A stretch of 64,000 nt of DNA from Merluccius polli. Taxonomy: Eukaryota; Chordata; Actinopteri; Gadiformes; Merlucciidae. How positions within the stretch are numbered: the first letter of the stretch is position 1; the number at the start of each line of letters is the position of its first letter. The translations under genes and the position numbers were made by a program. The DNA lies in assembly GCA_030340625.1 (NCBI GenBank), contig JAOPHQ010004270.1, positions 72,001 to 136,000 of the forward strand, written 5' to 3'. This document shows, piece after piece, positions 23,790 to 34,539 of this stretch. Below the pieces are notes generated by a model. It saw only the letters and a list, made by a program, of their open reading frames with translations. It had not been told where the DNA came from and searched no databases.

Positions 23790-24939
23790 CTTCCTGCACA
23801 GCTTGACCCTCCACCAGCTCTTACACTGTCTGTCCATGAACTCTATGAAACTCCTGAGGGTCCTGCTGGCATATCTGGTCTTCCCCTGGAACCACAAATT
23901 CCCACACTGATCAGGCCTAGGAAAAATTGCATGCCTTACGCCCATAAGGCAAACAAAAGAAACCTTCGACCTGTATCACAACATCTTCACCCCCCTGCCA
24001 CTCACGCTATGCCACTCACGTCAACTGCCAAGATGGCCCTCCTAAATGTAAGGTCCCTCTCTAACAAGTCATTTTTAATCAATGATCTTATCTCCAGATT
24101 GTCTTGACTTCATGCTGCTAACTGAAACATGGCTAAACCCAGCTAATAGCAACTCTACTCTTATTGAAGCAACCCCCCCTAACTTTGACTTCATGCATGC
24201 CTCTAGAACTAACAAGAGAGGGGGTGGCATTGCCACCCTATTTAGAACATCTTTTCAGTGTAAGCAGTCATCATTTGGCGATTTCTCATCATTTGAGTAC
24301 CTATGTACCATCATTAAGGGCTCCTCTCAGATTTTGCTACTGACCATATATAGACCTCCTAAACAGTCACTCACACTCTTTCTTGAGGAACTCAGTGATT
24401 TATTATCCATTATCTGTATTGAGTTTGGCTGCCTCATTATACGTATGTGGTGATCTAAATATACATGCTGATATCTCAGAGAATAGTCATACTAAGGACT
24501 TTACAACCTTACTTGACACTTTCACTCTAACTCAGCATGTAACAGAACCCACACATTCCCTCGGTCATACTCTTGACCTAGTTATTACCAAGGGTCTCTC
24601 TGTCTCAATGGAGGTAAAGGATCTGGCCCTCTCAGATCATTTCTGCATATTCTTCGAAGTGACTATAGCTACTCAACCGCAAAATAGTAGTATTACTGTG
24701 AAGAAACGTATCATCAATGATCAGACTAGTACTCTCTTTAAACAGGCACTCATATCTTCATCCATTCAGTCACCTTTTTGCTCTCCTGAACAATCAACTG
24801 GGTCTGCAGATGCTCTGTTTGATTCTTTCAACTCAAGGATGACAAATCTTATGGATAACATTGCTCCTATAAAACCTAAAAAACTTAGGAATAAAAACAG
24901 AACACCATGGTTATCTAGTCCCTCTGTCAAATTCCTTAA

Positions 24940-25830
24940 AGGGACACTAAGTAGTTTTTTCCCCCATCTAGTTGTCAAATTGTATTTTGCATTCAAACGA
25001 ATTTATGCTCTCTAGTGCCTCGCGTTTTCGAACTACGGCAAGCGGTATTAGTCAAGATTCAAGAAGCTATGACAACATGATAACAACATGTCTTCAAACA
25101 CCACTTCATCAAGTTTTGTTTCGGATGATGAGGTACGTTCAGTGCTCGAAGTGGAAAAAAATAAGTGCCGGTACGGTACTCCCTTATTCGCGATATTAAC
25201 CCACCCCGGACCTACGACCGACGGGGGGGGGGGGGAGATATTAACCCACCCCGGACCTACGACCGACGGGGGGGGGGGGGGGCGCGATCGTAACCCACCG
25301 CGGACCTACGACCGCAGCCTGTGACAAGTGCCGGTACGCAAGAAAAAGTGTAAAATGTAGAAGTGCCGATACTGCGTACCGGTGCGTACCGGCCCACTTC
25401 GAGCACTGGGTACGTTATTTCAAACAAACTTCAAACTGCATTGAATCATTAGTGTGAGCATGTATGAGTAATTACTCCTCGAGCAAGATAGTGAATTATG
25501 TTCTCATGTTTATATCAGTTTTTAAGTGACAAGCGCGTCTCGTTAAGCTCCTTCTCTGTTCCACAGTCACGCTGGCTCTGAGTGAAAACGCGTTTAGCCT
25601 TACCTGTACCACGGAGTGCTTTTTGTCCCTCTCGGCAGTTCATAGACCGGAAGGACATGGCAGCCTCCATAGAGCTTGCCCGTCCTATGTAAATTCTGAT
25701 AAGTGATTCTTCGCTCAGGAGGATAAGTGAGATTGTTGACAGAGATAATTGTACACCAATGGGGACTTATTTATGAATGAAGACGTTGATTTGAGGTAAT
25801 AAATTACTAAAAAAACTACTTAGTGTCCCT
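24940..25830. mobile_element. TTAA-flanked MITE inside LINE ORF2
   Basis: TIRs AGGGACACTAAGTAGTTTTT and AAACTACTTAGTGTCCCT are flanked by TTAA on both sides (24936-24939, 25831-25834). This is consistent with a piggyBac-type transposition. No coding sequence is seen. It contains a hAT MITE. Confidence 0.82.
25140..25408. mobile_element. hAT-type MITE, copy 2, with exact 8-bp TSD
   Basis: TIRs CAGTGCTCGAAGTGG / CCACTTCGAGCACTG are flanked by GGTACGTT at 25132-25139 and 25409-25416. It belongs to the same family as 820-1176 but in the opposite orientation, with three rather than two GTCGGTCGTAGGTCCG-type units separated by G-homopolymers. Confidence 0.9.
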
Positions 25831-28759
25831 TTAAAACGGATTGTAGAAAGTCTGAAAGGAAGTGGCGGAAATCAAAACTCCAGATAGACTGACACTTTTA
25901 GAGGAATGCTCCGTGTATATAATGATGCAATCTGCAGGGCAAGACAGTCCTTCTTTTTAAATATAATCAATCAAAACCTTAACAACTCTCGGGTGCTATT
26001 CTCTACTGTTGAAAAGCTAACATCTCCTCCATGTCAACTCCCCCTCGATCTGCATTCAACAAAAGCATGTAATGACTTTGCCTCTTTCTTTACTGAAAAC
26101 ATTTCTAGAAAAAATAGGTACCAACATTTCTTCTCAAACATGTATCAGTCTTAACCTGGAACTCCCACAAAAATGCCCACCCACCTCAATGTCTGACTTC
26201 TCCTCTATTGATTCTGAAACTCTTCTTAAGACCATACATAATCTAAGTTCCTCCACCTGTTTACTAGATACTCTCCCTACCAAATTCCTAAAAACTGTGT
26301 CTCATCTTCTATCATCTGATCTACTCCTGATCATAAACACATCTCTGCAGTCAGGATCCTTTCCTAAATCCTTGAAGATGGCCATTGTGAAACCCATTCT
26401 TAAGAAGAGAAGTCTAGACACCTCCGTTTTTAATAACTACAGACCCATTTCCAATCTTCCCTTTATTGGAAAAATAATTGAAAAAATTATTTGTATTCAA
26501 CTGAGTGAATTTCTGTCCACTAATCACTGCCTTGATCCTTTTCAATCTGGCTTTAGATCATATAGCACAGAGACGGCTCTTATTAAAGTTTTAAATGATA
26601 TTCGTCTTAACACAGACTAGAGCACAGTGCTAGTCTTACTGGACCTTAGCGCAGCGTTTGACACAGTGGACCATGCCGTTCTTCTCCATAGACTAGAACA
26701 CTGGGTTGGGCTATCAGGCACAGTTTTAGACTGGCTTAAATCATACCTTGAAGATAGGAGTTTCACTGTGACTATTGGTAACTGGTCCTCTTCATCCACT
26801 CCACTAACATGTGGTGTCCCCCAAGGGTCCATCTTGGGTCCTCTACTCTTTAATCTGTACATGCTTCCACTTGGACAGATTATTCGAAAGTACCAGATTT
26901 CATACCATAGTTATGCAGATGACACACAAATGTATTTATCTCTGTCACGCAATGACTCAAACCCACTTCAAGCTCTATATCAATGTCTTGCAGATGTCAA
27001 CATATGGATGTATCAGAATTTTCTCCTGCTTAACAAGGAGAAAACTGAAGTGATTGTATTTGGCAACAAAAAGGGTAGGCTTGAACTAACTACATCACTT
27101 TCTAACAAGGGATTCCAGGTTAAGACCACTGTAAAAAACCTTGGAGTCCAAATTGACAGTGACCTCACTTTTAACAACCATATTAAGTCAGTTTCTAAAT
27201 CAGCTTTCTATCATTTAAAAAACATTTCAAAATTAAGAAGTCTCATGACAAAATCAGATCTGGAGAAGCTCATTCATGCCTTTATATCTAGCAAGCTTGA
27301 CTACTGTAATGGTCTCCTTACAGGCCTACCCAAGAAAAATATCAGGCAGCTCCAGCTGATCCAGAATGCAGCTGCTAGGGTCCTTATGAAAGCCAAGAGG
27401 TCAGACCACATCACACCCTTACTCAGAACTTTACACTGGCTCCCTGTCAGTCAAAGAATAGATTTTAAAGTACTGCTGCTTGTTTTTAAATCACTAACTG
27501 GGAGGGGGCCCACTTATCTTGTAGACCTCCTCCAATATCACACCCCCTCTAGACCTCTTAGATCCCAAGACAAACTGCTTTTATCAAAACCAACTGTCAG
27601 AACCAAAAGCGGTGAAGCCGCCTTTAGTTTTTATGCTACTCAGCTGTGGAACCAGCTTCCCATCTCAATTAGAACTGCATCCTCAATTGATAGCTTTAAA
27701 ACCAGTATCAAGACCCATCTATTTTCTGTTGCCTTTTCTTAGATCATTTTTCTGCTTCATCCGTTTCATCTATTTCTTCTATTCTACATTGTTACCTAAC
27801 ATTTTTTCAAACTCTCCCTTATGTAATACATTTTATTCATTTTATTTATGTATTTTATTGGATTTTATATATTTTATATTTTGTCTTGTCTTCATTTTAC
27901 TGTGTAAAGCACTTCATTTTATTTTATCTGTGTAAAGCACTTTGGGTTGCCATTGGTATGAAATGTGCTATATAAATAAAATTGACTTGACTTGACGTCA
28001 TTCTCTGGTCAGGACGCCATTACTCCACTATATCTTTACATAGCCAATAGTTGTTCGCTGCTATATTAATGTACAAAATATTGTCTACAGCTCCTTTAAT
28101 AATCTCTTAATTTGTAAACAAGCATTGTTGTCAGGGTGGGCGGGGCTTGCTGCTGTGGTGTGTAGAACTCTGCTCTCTAATTGGCTAATCTGGGTTGCCA
28201 GGGGGATACAACCTGGAGCAGGATGACGGCATGGAGCAGAGCATCCTGGTCTCCATGGCGATCAGCCACCAGCGCTACTCTGCAGAGACAGGGGACGGCG
28301 ATGTGGGCCTGCTCTGCCTGCCCCAGAAAGACCTAGCCCAGTGGGAGCTGCTGACCACCAGACACCCCAAGACACCCCAGCCCTCCTCCCTGGTCCTTTG
28401 CAGGCTGACAGTGCCCCTGCTCCCCAGAGATGCATGCTCCCGGGCCTCGGGACTCAACATGTCCAGCAGCATGCTGTGTGCTGGCTACTTGGAGGGCAGC
28501 CAGGCCTCCTGCAGGGGGAACGACGGCAGCCCATTGGTCACCAAGTATGGCTCCACCCACATGCTGCTGGGCGTGGTGGCCTGGGGGCAGTGCTGCTCCC
28601 TCCTAGGTTATTATGGGTGTACGCCAACATGGCTCACTATGTGGATTGGGTGGCAGACACCATGAAAGCCCCGCCCAATTCTACAGGGAGCCAATGAGAA
28701 TGGGTCATGTTTGAACAGACCCGGATAGACACACATTAAGGCCATAATTATTCCCATGA

Positions 28760-29049
28760 TGCACTGTTTTCCACACTAACCACCTCTAACCTAGTGACTA
28801 AACCTATACCAAATTGTTGTTGAATACTTACTTACCTACTTTTTCTATTACCTAGTACTAGTACCTACCCTATGCCCTATTTATTTTATCTTATTATGTT
28901 GATCCTTCTTTATTATGTCTATTTTATCCTGTGTTTGTATATTTTAACTGTGTGATTTTAATGTATTCTGTTTGTACAGTGTCCTTGAGTGACCTGAAAG
29001 GCGCTTTTTTAAATAAAATCGCTTTTTTAAATAAAATCATTATTAAAAA

Positions 29050-29085
<36 letters not shown>
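28760..29085 (+). mobile_element. LINE 3' end with ATT tail
   Basis: Sequence 'tgtacagtgtccttgagtga' then 'cctgaaaggcgctttttt', AATAAA twice and an (ATT)n tail (29051-29083) has the form of a fish LINE 3' terminus. No coding part remains. Confidence 0.55.
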
Positions 29086-29086
<1 letters not shown>

Positions 29087-29425
29087 ACATAGTAGGACTG
29101 CTGGATCAGTAGTTCTGCTATAACATAGTAGGACCGCTGGATCAGTAGTTCTGCTATAACATAGTAGGACTGCTGGATCAGAGGTTCTGCTATAACATAG
29201 TAGGACTGCTGGATCAGTAGTTCTGCTATAACATAGTAGGACTGGTAGATCAGTAGTTCTGCTATAACATAGTAGGACTGCTGGATCAGTAGTTCTGCTA
29301 TAACATAGTAGGACCGCTGGATCAGTAGTTCTGCTATAACATAGTAGGACTGCTTGATCAGTAGTTCTGCTATAACATAGTAGGACTGCTTGATCAGTAG
29401 TTCTGCTATAACATAGTAGGATTGC
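29085..29425. repeat. 36-bp minisatellite
   Basis: About 9.5 copies of a 36-bp unit (ataacatagtaggactgctg plus gatcagtagttctgct) with few substitutions. As 36 is a multiple of 3, one minus-strand frame stays open; it has no sign of being a gene. Confidence 0.9.
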
Positions 29426-29798
29426 TGGATCGATTATTTCCACCTAGATTGAAAAAGAGAATTTTAACTCTCAATAAAAATGTTTGTTGAATAAAGAGCT
29501 TTGTTTTGAGTGACACACACACATACACACACACACATGCTTGGTGACAGGAAGTGATCCCCTGTGGACAGGAAGTAGGACAGCTGTTTGTCCCTATTGG
29601 GCAGCAGAACTCAAAGTCCTCCTCAGTAAATATTGGTTCAGCGGTCCAGCATCACTGCTCAGCCTTCTGGGAATTTTGCTAAACACCACACATCAGCTCT
29701 CTCTCTCTAGGTCAGTGGCCTCCTCGACCGCCCCTCTCACTCCAGAACAGTTGTCTCTCTCTAGTGAAAGAAGCTCTGCTCTTCCAGAAGGTTCTGCC

Positions 29799-32700
29799 AT
29801 GTTCGGATTGAACCAAGGCGTCTTCTGTCTGCTCCTGTTGCCCCTGGCAACCGCCAACGGTATGTTCACTAACACTTGCAGTCCAGGTATGTTAGCTAAC
29901 AGTACAGGTATGTTAGCTACCAGTACAGGTACCATAGCTAACACTACCAGTACAGGTGAGTTAGCTAACACAGTTACGTTAGCTACCAGTACAGGTGTGT
30001 TAGCAACAGTACAGGTGTGTTAGCTAACACAAACAATACAGGTGTGTTAGCTGACACAAACAGTACAGGTGTGTTAGCTAACACTAACAGTACAGGTGTG
30101 TTAGCTAACACTAACAGTACAGGTGTGTTAGCTAACACTAACAGTACAGGTGTGTTAGCTAACAGTACAGGTATGTTAGCTATCAGTAGGCCTACAGGTG
30201 TGTTGGCTAACACTACCAGTACAGGTGCGTTGGCTACCAGTACAGGTGCGTTGGCTACCAGCAGGTCTACAGGTGATACCTGGTCTCTGCTAGTGTTTCT
30301 GGATGGGGAGGCAGCCAAACGGCTGCTGGCAAGGCGGAGGCGTGCCAACAGTGGGTTTGAGGAGTTCCGTCAGGGCAACCTGGAACGAGAGTGCATGGAG
30401 GAGCGCTGCAACATGGAGGAAGCACGTGAGATCTTCGAGGACGTCGAGCGGACGGTAACAACAACACCACCGCCGATGTGACACATCCCTTTTACTATGG
30501 TTGCACAGATCTAACTCTCTCGCTCTCTCTCTCTCTCTCTCTGTATTCAGAATGAATTTTGGAACAAATACGTTGGTAAGACTTCACATTACCATAGTAA
30601 AAGGGACACTTTATTAACAAATGCATGTGTTTGACTAAATATTCTAAGTATTCATACATGTATAACTGTGTGTGTGTTTGCGTGTGCATGTGTAGACGGG
30701 GATGCCTGTCTGTCCAGACCGTGTGTGAACAATGGGGTGTGTAAAGACTCTATTGGAGCATACTCCTGCTTCTGCCAGCCCAACTTCCAGGGCTTCAACT
30801 GTGAAATAGGTAGCATATCTACACCTGTCTGTCTGATTACACCTGTCTGATTACACCTGTCTGTCTGACCAACATCCACCTGTCTGTCTGATTACACCTG
30901 TCTGATTACACCTGTCTGTCTGACCAACATCCACCTGTCTGTCTGATTACACCTGTCTGATTACACCTGTCTGTCTGACCAACATCCACCTGTCTGTCTG
31001 ATTACACCTGTCTGATTACACCTGTCTGTCTGACCAACATCCACCTGTCTGTCTGATTACACCTGTCTGATTACACCTGTCTGTCTGACCAACATCCACC
31101 TGTCTGTCTGATTACACTGTTTGTCTGTGCTATTCTATGCTATTCTATGCCATGCTATTCTACACTGTGCTATGCTATGCTATGCTATTGTATGCCATGC
31201 TATTCTACACTGTGCTATGCTATGCTATGCTATTGTATGCCATGCTATTTTACGCTATGCTATGCTATGCCACTCTATATCTATGCTACGCTATGCTGTT
31301 CTATGCTATGCTACGCTACGGTGCTAGCCATCCCGGAACTGTGTGAGAATAACAACGGAGGATGTGAGCACTTCTGCCACGTGGTCCAGGGAGAAGTTCA
31401 CTGTTCTTGTACTGATGGCTACTTCCTGTCAGCTGACGGGAAGGCCTGCCACTCCAACGGTGAAATACATTCATACATATATATATATTGAAGTATCTTT
31501 GGATAGAAGTGTCTGCTAAAAGACTGGAGAGTTGTAGTAAGAGCTTCTTCCCTCTGCAGAGACGTATAAATGTGGTGCTTTGTTCAACAAGAACACACGC
31601 TCCGTCTTCATCTATAACTCGCCTAGCGGGGACAACACCAGCGCCTCAGGGAACGGCTCCCTGTGGTCCAGCGCCACACAGCCCACACCACACGTCCCAG
31701 AGTTCCTCAACCCTGTCAGCGAGTTTCCATGGCAACCGGAGGACTACCTCGAGGACGCGGTGATGGAGGGGCCTGACGGGGGGCAAGTGCGTGTCGTCGG
31801 CGGGGAAAACTGCCCACCCGGAGAATGCCCCTGGCAGGTACACTAGTTTCTACTAGTTTATACTGATCATACCAACAGGTAAAGTGGTTTCTACTGGTAA
31901 TACTGGAAATACTGGTTATACTGGCAGGTACACTGGTTTCTACTGGTTATACAGGCAGGTACACTGGTTTCTACTAGTTTATACTGATCATACCGACAGG
32001 TAAACTGGTTTCTACTGGTAATACTGGTCTCTACTGGTTATACTGGCAGGTACACTGGTTTCCACTAGTTTCTACTGGTTGTATTGGAAATACTGGTTTC
32101 TACTGGTTATACCGGCACGTACCCTGGCTTATACTGGTTCTACTGGTTTCTAATGGTTCTGGTTTATACTGGTTGTACTGGTCTATACTGGTTCTAATGG
32201 TTTATAATGGTTCTGGTTTATACTGATGTATACTGGTTCTACTGGTATATACTGGTCATACTGGTTGTGGTTGAGGTAGTTTGTTGATGTCTTTCAGGCT
32301 CTCCTCCTGAACGAGGAACATCGGGGCTTCTGTGGAGGAACCATCTTAAACAACTTCCTGATCCTGACAGCTGCTCACTGCATGAACCAATCACGATACA
32401 TCTACGTGATCCTCGGTATGTCCAACACTGCAGGGTTAGGGGTTCTATTCCCTGTGTAGCTCAGTAGGTAGAGCAAGGCACTAACACTGCAGGATTAGGG
32501 GCTCTATTCCATGTGTAGCTCAGTAGGTAGAGCAAGGCACTAACACTGCAGGGTTAGGGGTTCTATTCCCTGTGTAGCTCAGTAGGTAGAGCAAGGCACT
32601 AACACTGCAGGATTAGGGGCTCTATTCCATGTGTAGCTCAGTAGGTAGAGCAAGGCACTAACACTGCAGGGTTAGGGGTTCTATTCCCTGTGGTTTTCCA

Positions 32701-33669
32701 CCATGCTTCCCAATATTGTATAGTGTGTGTTTTCTCGTTAAGAAGAAATGTGTGTGTTGCTAGGTGAGTTTGACACCAAGGTGAAGGAAGGACGAGAGTC
32801 CATCCACAATGTGGAGAGGGTTCTGATCCACAAGCGCTACAAGCCCGGGACATTCCACAACGACATCGCCCTCATCAAGCTCAGCCACCCCATCAGCTTC
32901 ACACAGTTTATCATCCCCGCCTGCCTCCCTCAGAGGGACTTTGCTGAGAAGGTACCGCTCCAACTCGCTAGGGAAACCATTCAAATCCTTATATCCCCTC
33001 CATTCTCCTATAACATCCATTCTCCTCTCCATTCTTCTCCCTCCCTCCTCTCATCTCCTCCTCTCCTCCCGTCCTCTGCTTCCTCTCTCTCCTCCTCCCC
33101 TCCTCATTCTCTCTCCTCCACCCATTCTCCTCCTCCGCTCCTCCCATCCTCCTCTTCCTCTCTCTCCTCCTCCCCTCCTCATTCTCTCTCCTCCTCTCTC
33201 TCATCTTCTCCCCTCCTCCCCTCCTCTCCCCCTCCAGGTGCTGATGCGCCAGCCGCAGGGCGTGGTCAGCGGGTTCGGCCGCCTGGGGGAGGTCAAGCAG
33301 CCGTCCACGGTGCTCCAGCGGCTCCACATGCCCTTCGTGGACCGCGCCACCTGCATGGAGTCCAGCCAGTACCGCATCACCAACCACATGTTCTGCGCCG
33401 GCTATGGCGACGGCAAGCGCGACGCGTGCTACGGGGACAGCGGGGGGCCCCATGTCACACCGTACCGGGACACCTTCTTTGTGACGGGCGTGGTGAGCTG
33501 GGGGGAGGGGTGTGCCCGCACTGGGAAGTACGGCATCTACACCCAGGTCTCCAAGTACATCCGCTGGATCCAGGAGGGCATGAAGCTGCTGATGCCCAGG
33601 GACCAGCCCCCTCAGATGGGCAGGAGAGACCGAGCAGTCCCCCCTCTCCCCCGGACCCCAGCCCCATAA
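29799..33669 (+). CDS. f10: Coagulation factor X, complete (nine exons)
   Basis: Exons: 29799-29859, 30294-30454, 30551-30575, 30696-30809, 31328-31459, 31560-31837, 32298-32415, 32764-32951, 33238-33669; all join in frame (502 codons). In order: signal peptide (MFGLNQGVFCLLLLPLATAN); propeptide VFLDGEAAKRLLARRRR; Gla domain from ANSGFEEFRQGNLEREC; aromatic stack NEFWNKYV; EGF1 (CLSRPCVNNGVCKD); EGF2 (CENNNGGCEHFC); an activation peptide with N-glycosylation-like NTS/NGS; cleavage site VR|VVGG; and a protease with TAAHC, NDIALI, GDSGGP and VTGVVSWGEGCARTGKYGIY. The extra intron after AEK and GPHVTPYRDTFFVTG are F10 features. Factor Xa forms prothrombinase with factor Va; this copy should be active. 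AATAAA is at 33835. Confidence 0.96.
29866..30285. repeat. Minisatellite in f10 intron 1 built on the splice donor
   Basis: Units such as 'acaggtatgttagctaacag' and 'tacaggtgtgttagctaaca' start a few bases after the exon 1 donor (gtatgttcactaac). Each carries a CAG|GTRTGTT donor-like core. They occupy nearly the whole intron. Confidence 0.88.
30818..31125. repeat. 55-bp minisatellite in f10 intron 4
   Basis: About five near-identical units of 55 bp, made of 'cacctgtctgtctgattaca' repeated and closed by 'gaccaacatc'. Confidence 0.9.
31126..31320. repeat. CTATG pentanucleotide array
   Basis: A (CTATG)n-derived tract with variants (ctattctatgc, ctacactgtgc) ends directly at the acceptor of f10 exon 5. 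Confidence 0.88.
31850..32280. repeat. TACTGG minisatellite in f10 intron 6 containing donor copies
   Basis: Units like 'tactggttatactggcaggt' plus 'acactggtttctactg' repeat. The word GGCAGGTACACT, identical to the exon 6 donor context at 31833-31844, recurs at about 31923, 31952 and 32045. Confidence 0.85.
32420..32697 (+). repeat. tRNA-like 59-bp units in a tandem array (f10 intron 7)
   Basis: About 4.7 units of 59 bp. Each has a box A-like TAGCTCAGTAGG and a box B-like GGGGTTCTATTCC, the pol III promoter pair of tRNA-derived repeats. Two unit types alternate (GGGTTAGGGGTTCTATTCCC and GGATTAGGGGCTCTATTCCA), giving a 118-bp higher-order period. The units lack a complete tRNA fold. Confidence 0.8.
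33000..33236. repeat. Polypyrimidine CTCC tract before the last f10 exon
   Basis: A nearly pure C/T tract of about 235 bp (ctcctctcctcc-like) merges with the 3' splice site of f10 exon 9. Confidence 0.85.
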
Positions 33670-33913
33670 GACTCTATAGATCTAGAGATCTGTAGACAGT
33701 GTTCAGTCTCAATACCGTACGGTATGGTGGAGACGCTAGACACACACTTGGGTAAAACAACAAGATTTCAGGTGTGTGTGCGTGTTGACAACAAGTGGTT
33801 GTGTGTCTTTTTCTTGTGGAATCTGAACAGTGTGAATAAATGTTCCCCCACAAACCTCACATTTGATTTACTGGAAATGAAATCAAAATAATCAGAGAAA
33901 TAACTTTCACAAA

Positions 33914-34062
33914 AGAAGTTAGATATGACAGACAGAAACAGACTGACAGACACACAGAGAGGCAGACATACATACAGAGAGGCAGACAGACAGAGACAGA
34001 CAAACAGAGAGGCAGACAGGCAGACAGACAGAGACAAAGACAGACCTACAGAGAGGCAGGCT

Positions 34063-34112
<50 letters not shown>

Positions 34113-34185
34113 GACATACAGAGACACAGACAGACAGACAAACATACAGAGACATACAGACAGGCAAACAGAGGCAGACGGACAG
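33914..34185. repeat. GACA microsatellite upstream of proz
   Basis: (CAGA)n with variants. A complementary (CTGT)n tract lies at 34350-34490, closer to the proz start, so the two can pair as an inverted repeat. Confidence 0.88.
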
Positions 34186-34349
34186 ACCGGTGGAAATCCA
34201 TATTTGGTCTTGTTTCAACACAGCGGAGTTCAACATGGCTGGTGTGTGTGTGTTTCCAGGCTAAAGTCCCTCCATGTTGACCAGAGACAGGTTACATCTT
34301 GCTGTCTCTAGAAGATAACAAACTTTACTTTCTCAAAAACAGCCTTCCA

Positions 34350-34490
34350 TCTGTCTGCCTGTCTTGCGACCTGTCTGTCTACGTGTCTATCTTTCTGTCT
34401 ATCTGCCTGTCTACCTGTCTGTCTGTCTGTCTGTCTGCATGTCGGTCTGTCTGTCTGTCAGTCTACCTGTCGGTCTGTCTGCTTGTGATA
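34350..34490. repeat. CTGT microsatellite upstream of proz
   Basis: A (CTGT)n tract about 50 bp upstream of the proz ATG, followed by a (GT)n tract at 34510-34533. Confidence 0.88.
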
Positions 34491-34539
34491 ATTGTTGAGA
34501 TTTTCTTGGTGTGTGTGTGTGTGTGTGTGTGTGACAGTC

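Larger units (their letters stand above)
24024..27742 (+). pseudogene. LINE ORF2 (endonuclease + RT), interrupted
   Basis: Endonuclease blocks are LLTETWLNP, RGGGIATLF, LTIYRPPKQ and LALSDHFCIFF. RT blocks are FNNYRPISNLPF, DPFQSGFRSYSTETALIKV, LDLSAAFDTVDHA, GVPQGSILGPLLFNLYMLP and SYADDTQMY. The C-terminal part has LDYCNGLLTGLPKKN and LHWLPVSQRIDF. Breaks are a frameshift near 24100, another near 24445, the MITE at 24940-25830 (host frame resumes as TDCRKSERKWRKSK), a frameshift near 26110, and an in-frame TAG at 26618 just before the VLLDLSAAFD block. Confidence 0.87.
22240..27997 (+). mobile_element. L2/CR1-group LINE, copy 2, nearly full length
   Basis: A GC-rich 5' leader (22240-22680) is followed by ORF1 with an SGNH-type domain, then ORF2 with endonuclease and reverse transcriptase. 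The 3' end is 'aaagcactttgggttgcc' plus 'tgctatataaataaaattg' with a TTGAC repeat tail (27981-27997). It is interrupted by a TTAA MITE at 24940-25830 and carries premature stops and frameshifts. Confidence 0.87.
22202..28095. mobile_element. TTAA-flanked MITE (piggyBac-like) hosting an L2 LINE
   Basis: Imperfect TIRs AGGAGATGTAGATGATATTT and AATATTGTCTACAGCTCCT are flanked by TTAA at 22198-22201 and 28096-28099. Only about 40 bp at the left and 95 bp at the right belong to the MITE; the rest is the LINE that inserted into it. The superfamily is inferred from the TTAA target. Confidence 0.6.
12398..28697 (+). pseudogene. Degenerate factor VII-like paralogue (F7i-like)
   Basis: Exon 1 (12398-12455) encodes a signal peptide, MMFRAMCLLSVLISLASSAG. 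A Gla exon ends at 15416 (SGFLEELKKGNIEREC, EEICDYEAHEAFENEKT). It lacks a readable propeptide with its basic cleavage motif and is out of phase with exon 1. No EGF exon exists before exon 21727-21830 (VEYPCG, RLVGS, CPRGECPWQ), where IVGG has become LVGS. Exon 22034-22103 keeps TAAHC but is 51 nt shorter than in f7, in frame, and loses the CGG cysteine. Exon 28202-28697 keeps GDGDVGLL (Asp) but has GNDGSP instead of GDSGGP, lacks the SGWG segment, and needs a frame change near 28612 to read VYANMAHYVDW. The catalytic serine is gone. Zebrafish is known to have an inactive F7 homologue (f7i), so an ancestral non-catalytic role is possible, but this copy looks dead. Confidence 0.82.

Noticed and set aside
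29027..29443. 138-residue minus-strand frame with a 12-residue repeat
   Set aside because: The 36-bp minisatellite has a period divisible by 3, so an open frame is expected by chance; no start context or domain.
33768..34236. Frames rich in CLSVCLSV or DRQTDRQT around 34 kb
   Set aside because: Translations of CAGA/CTGT microsatellites.
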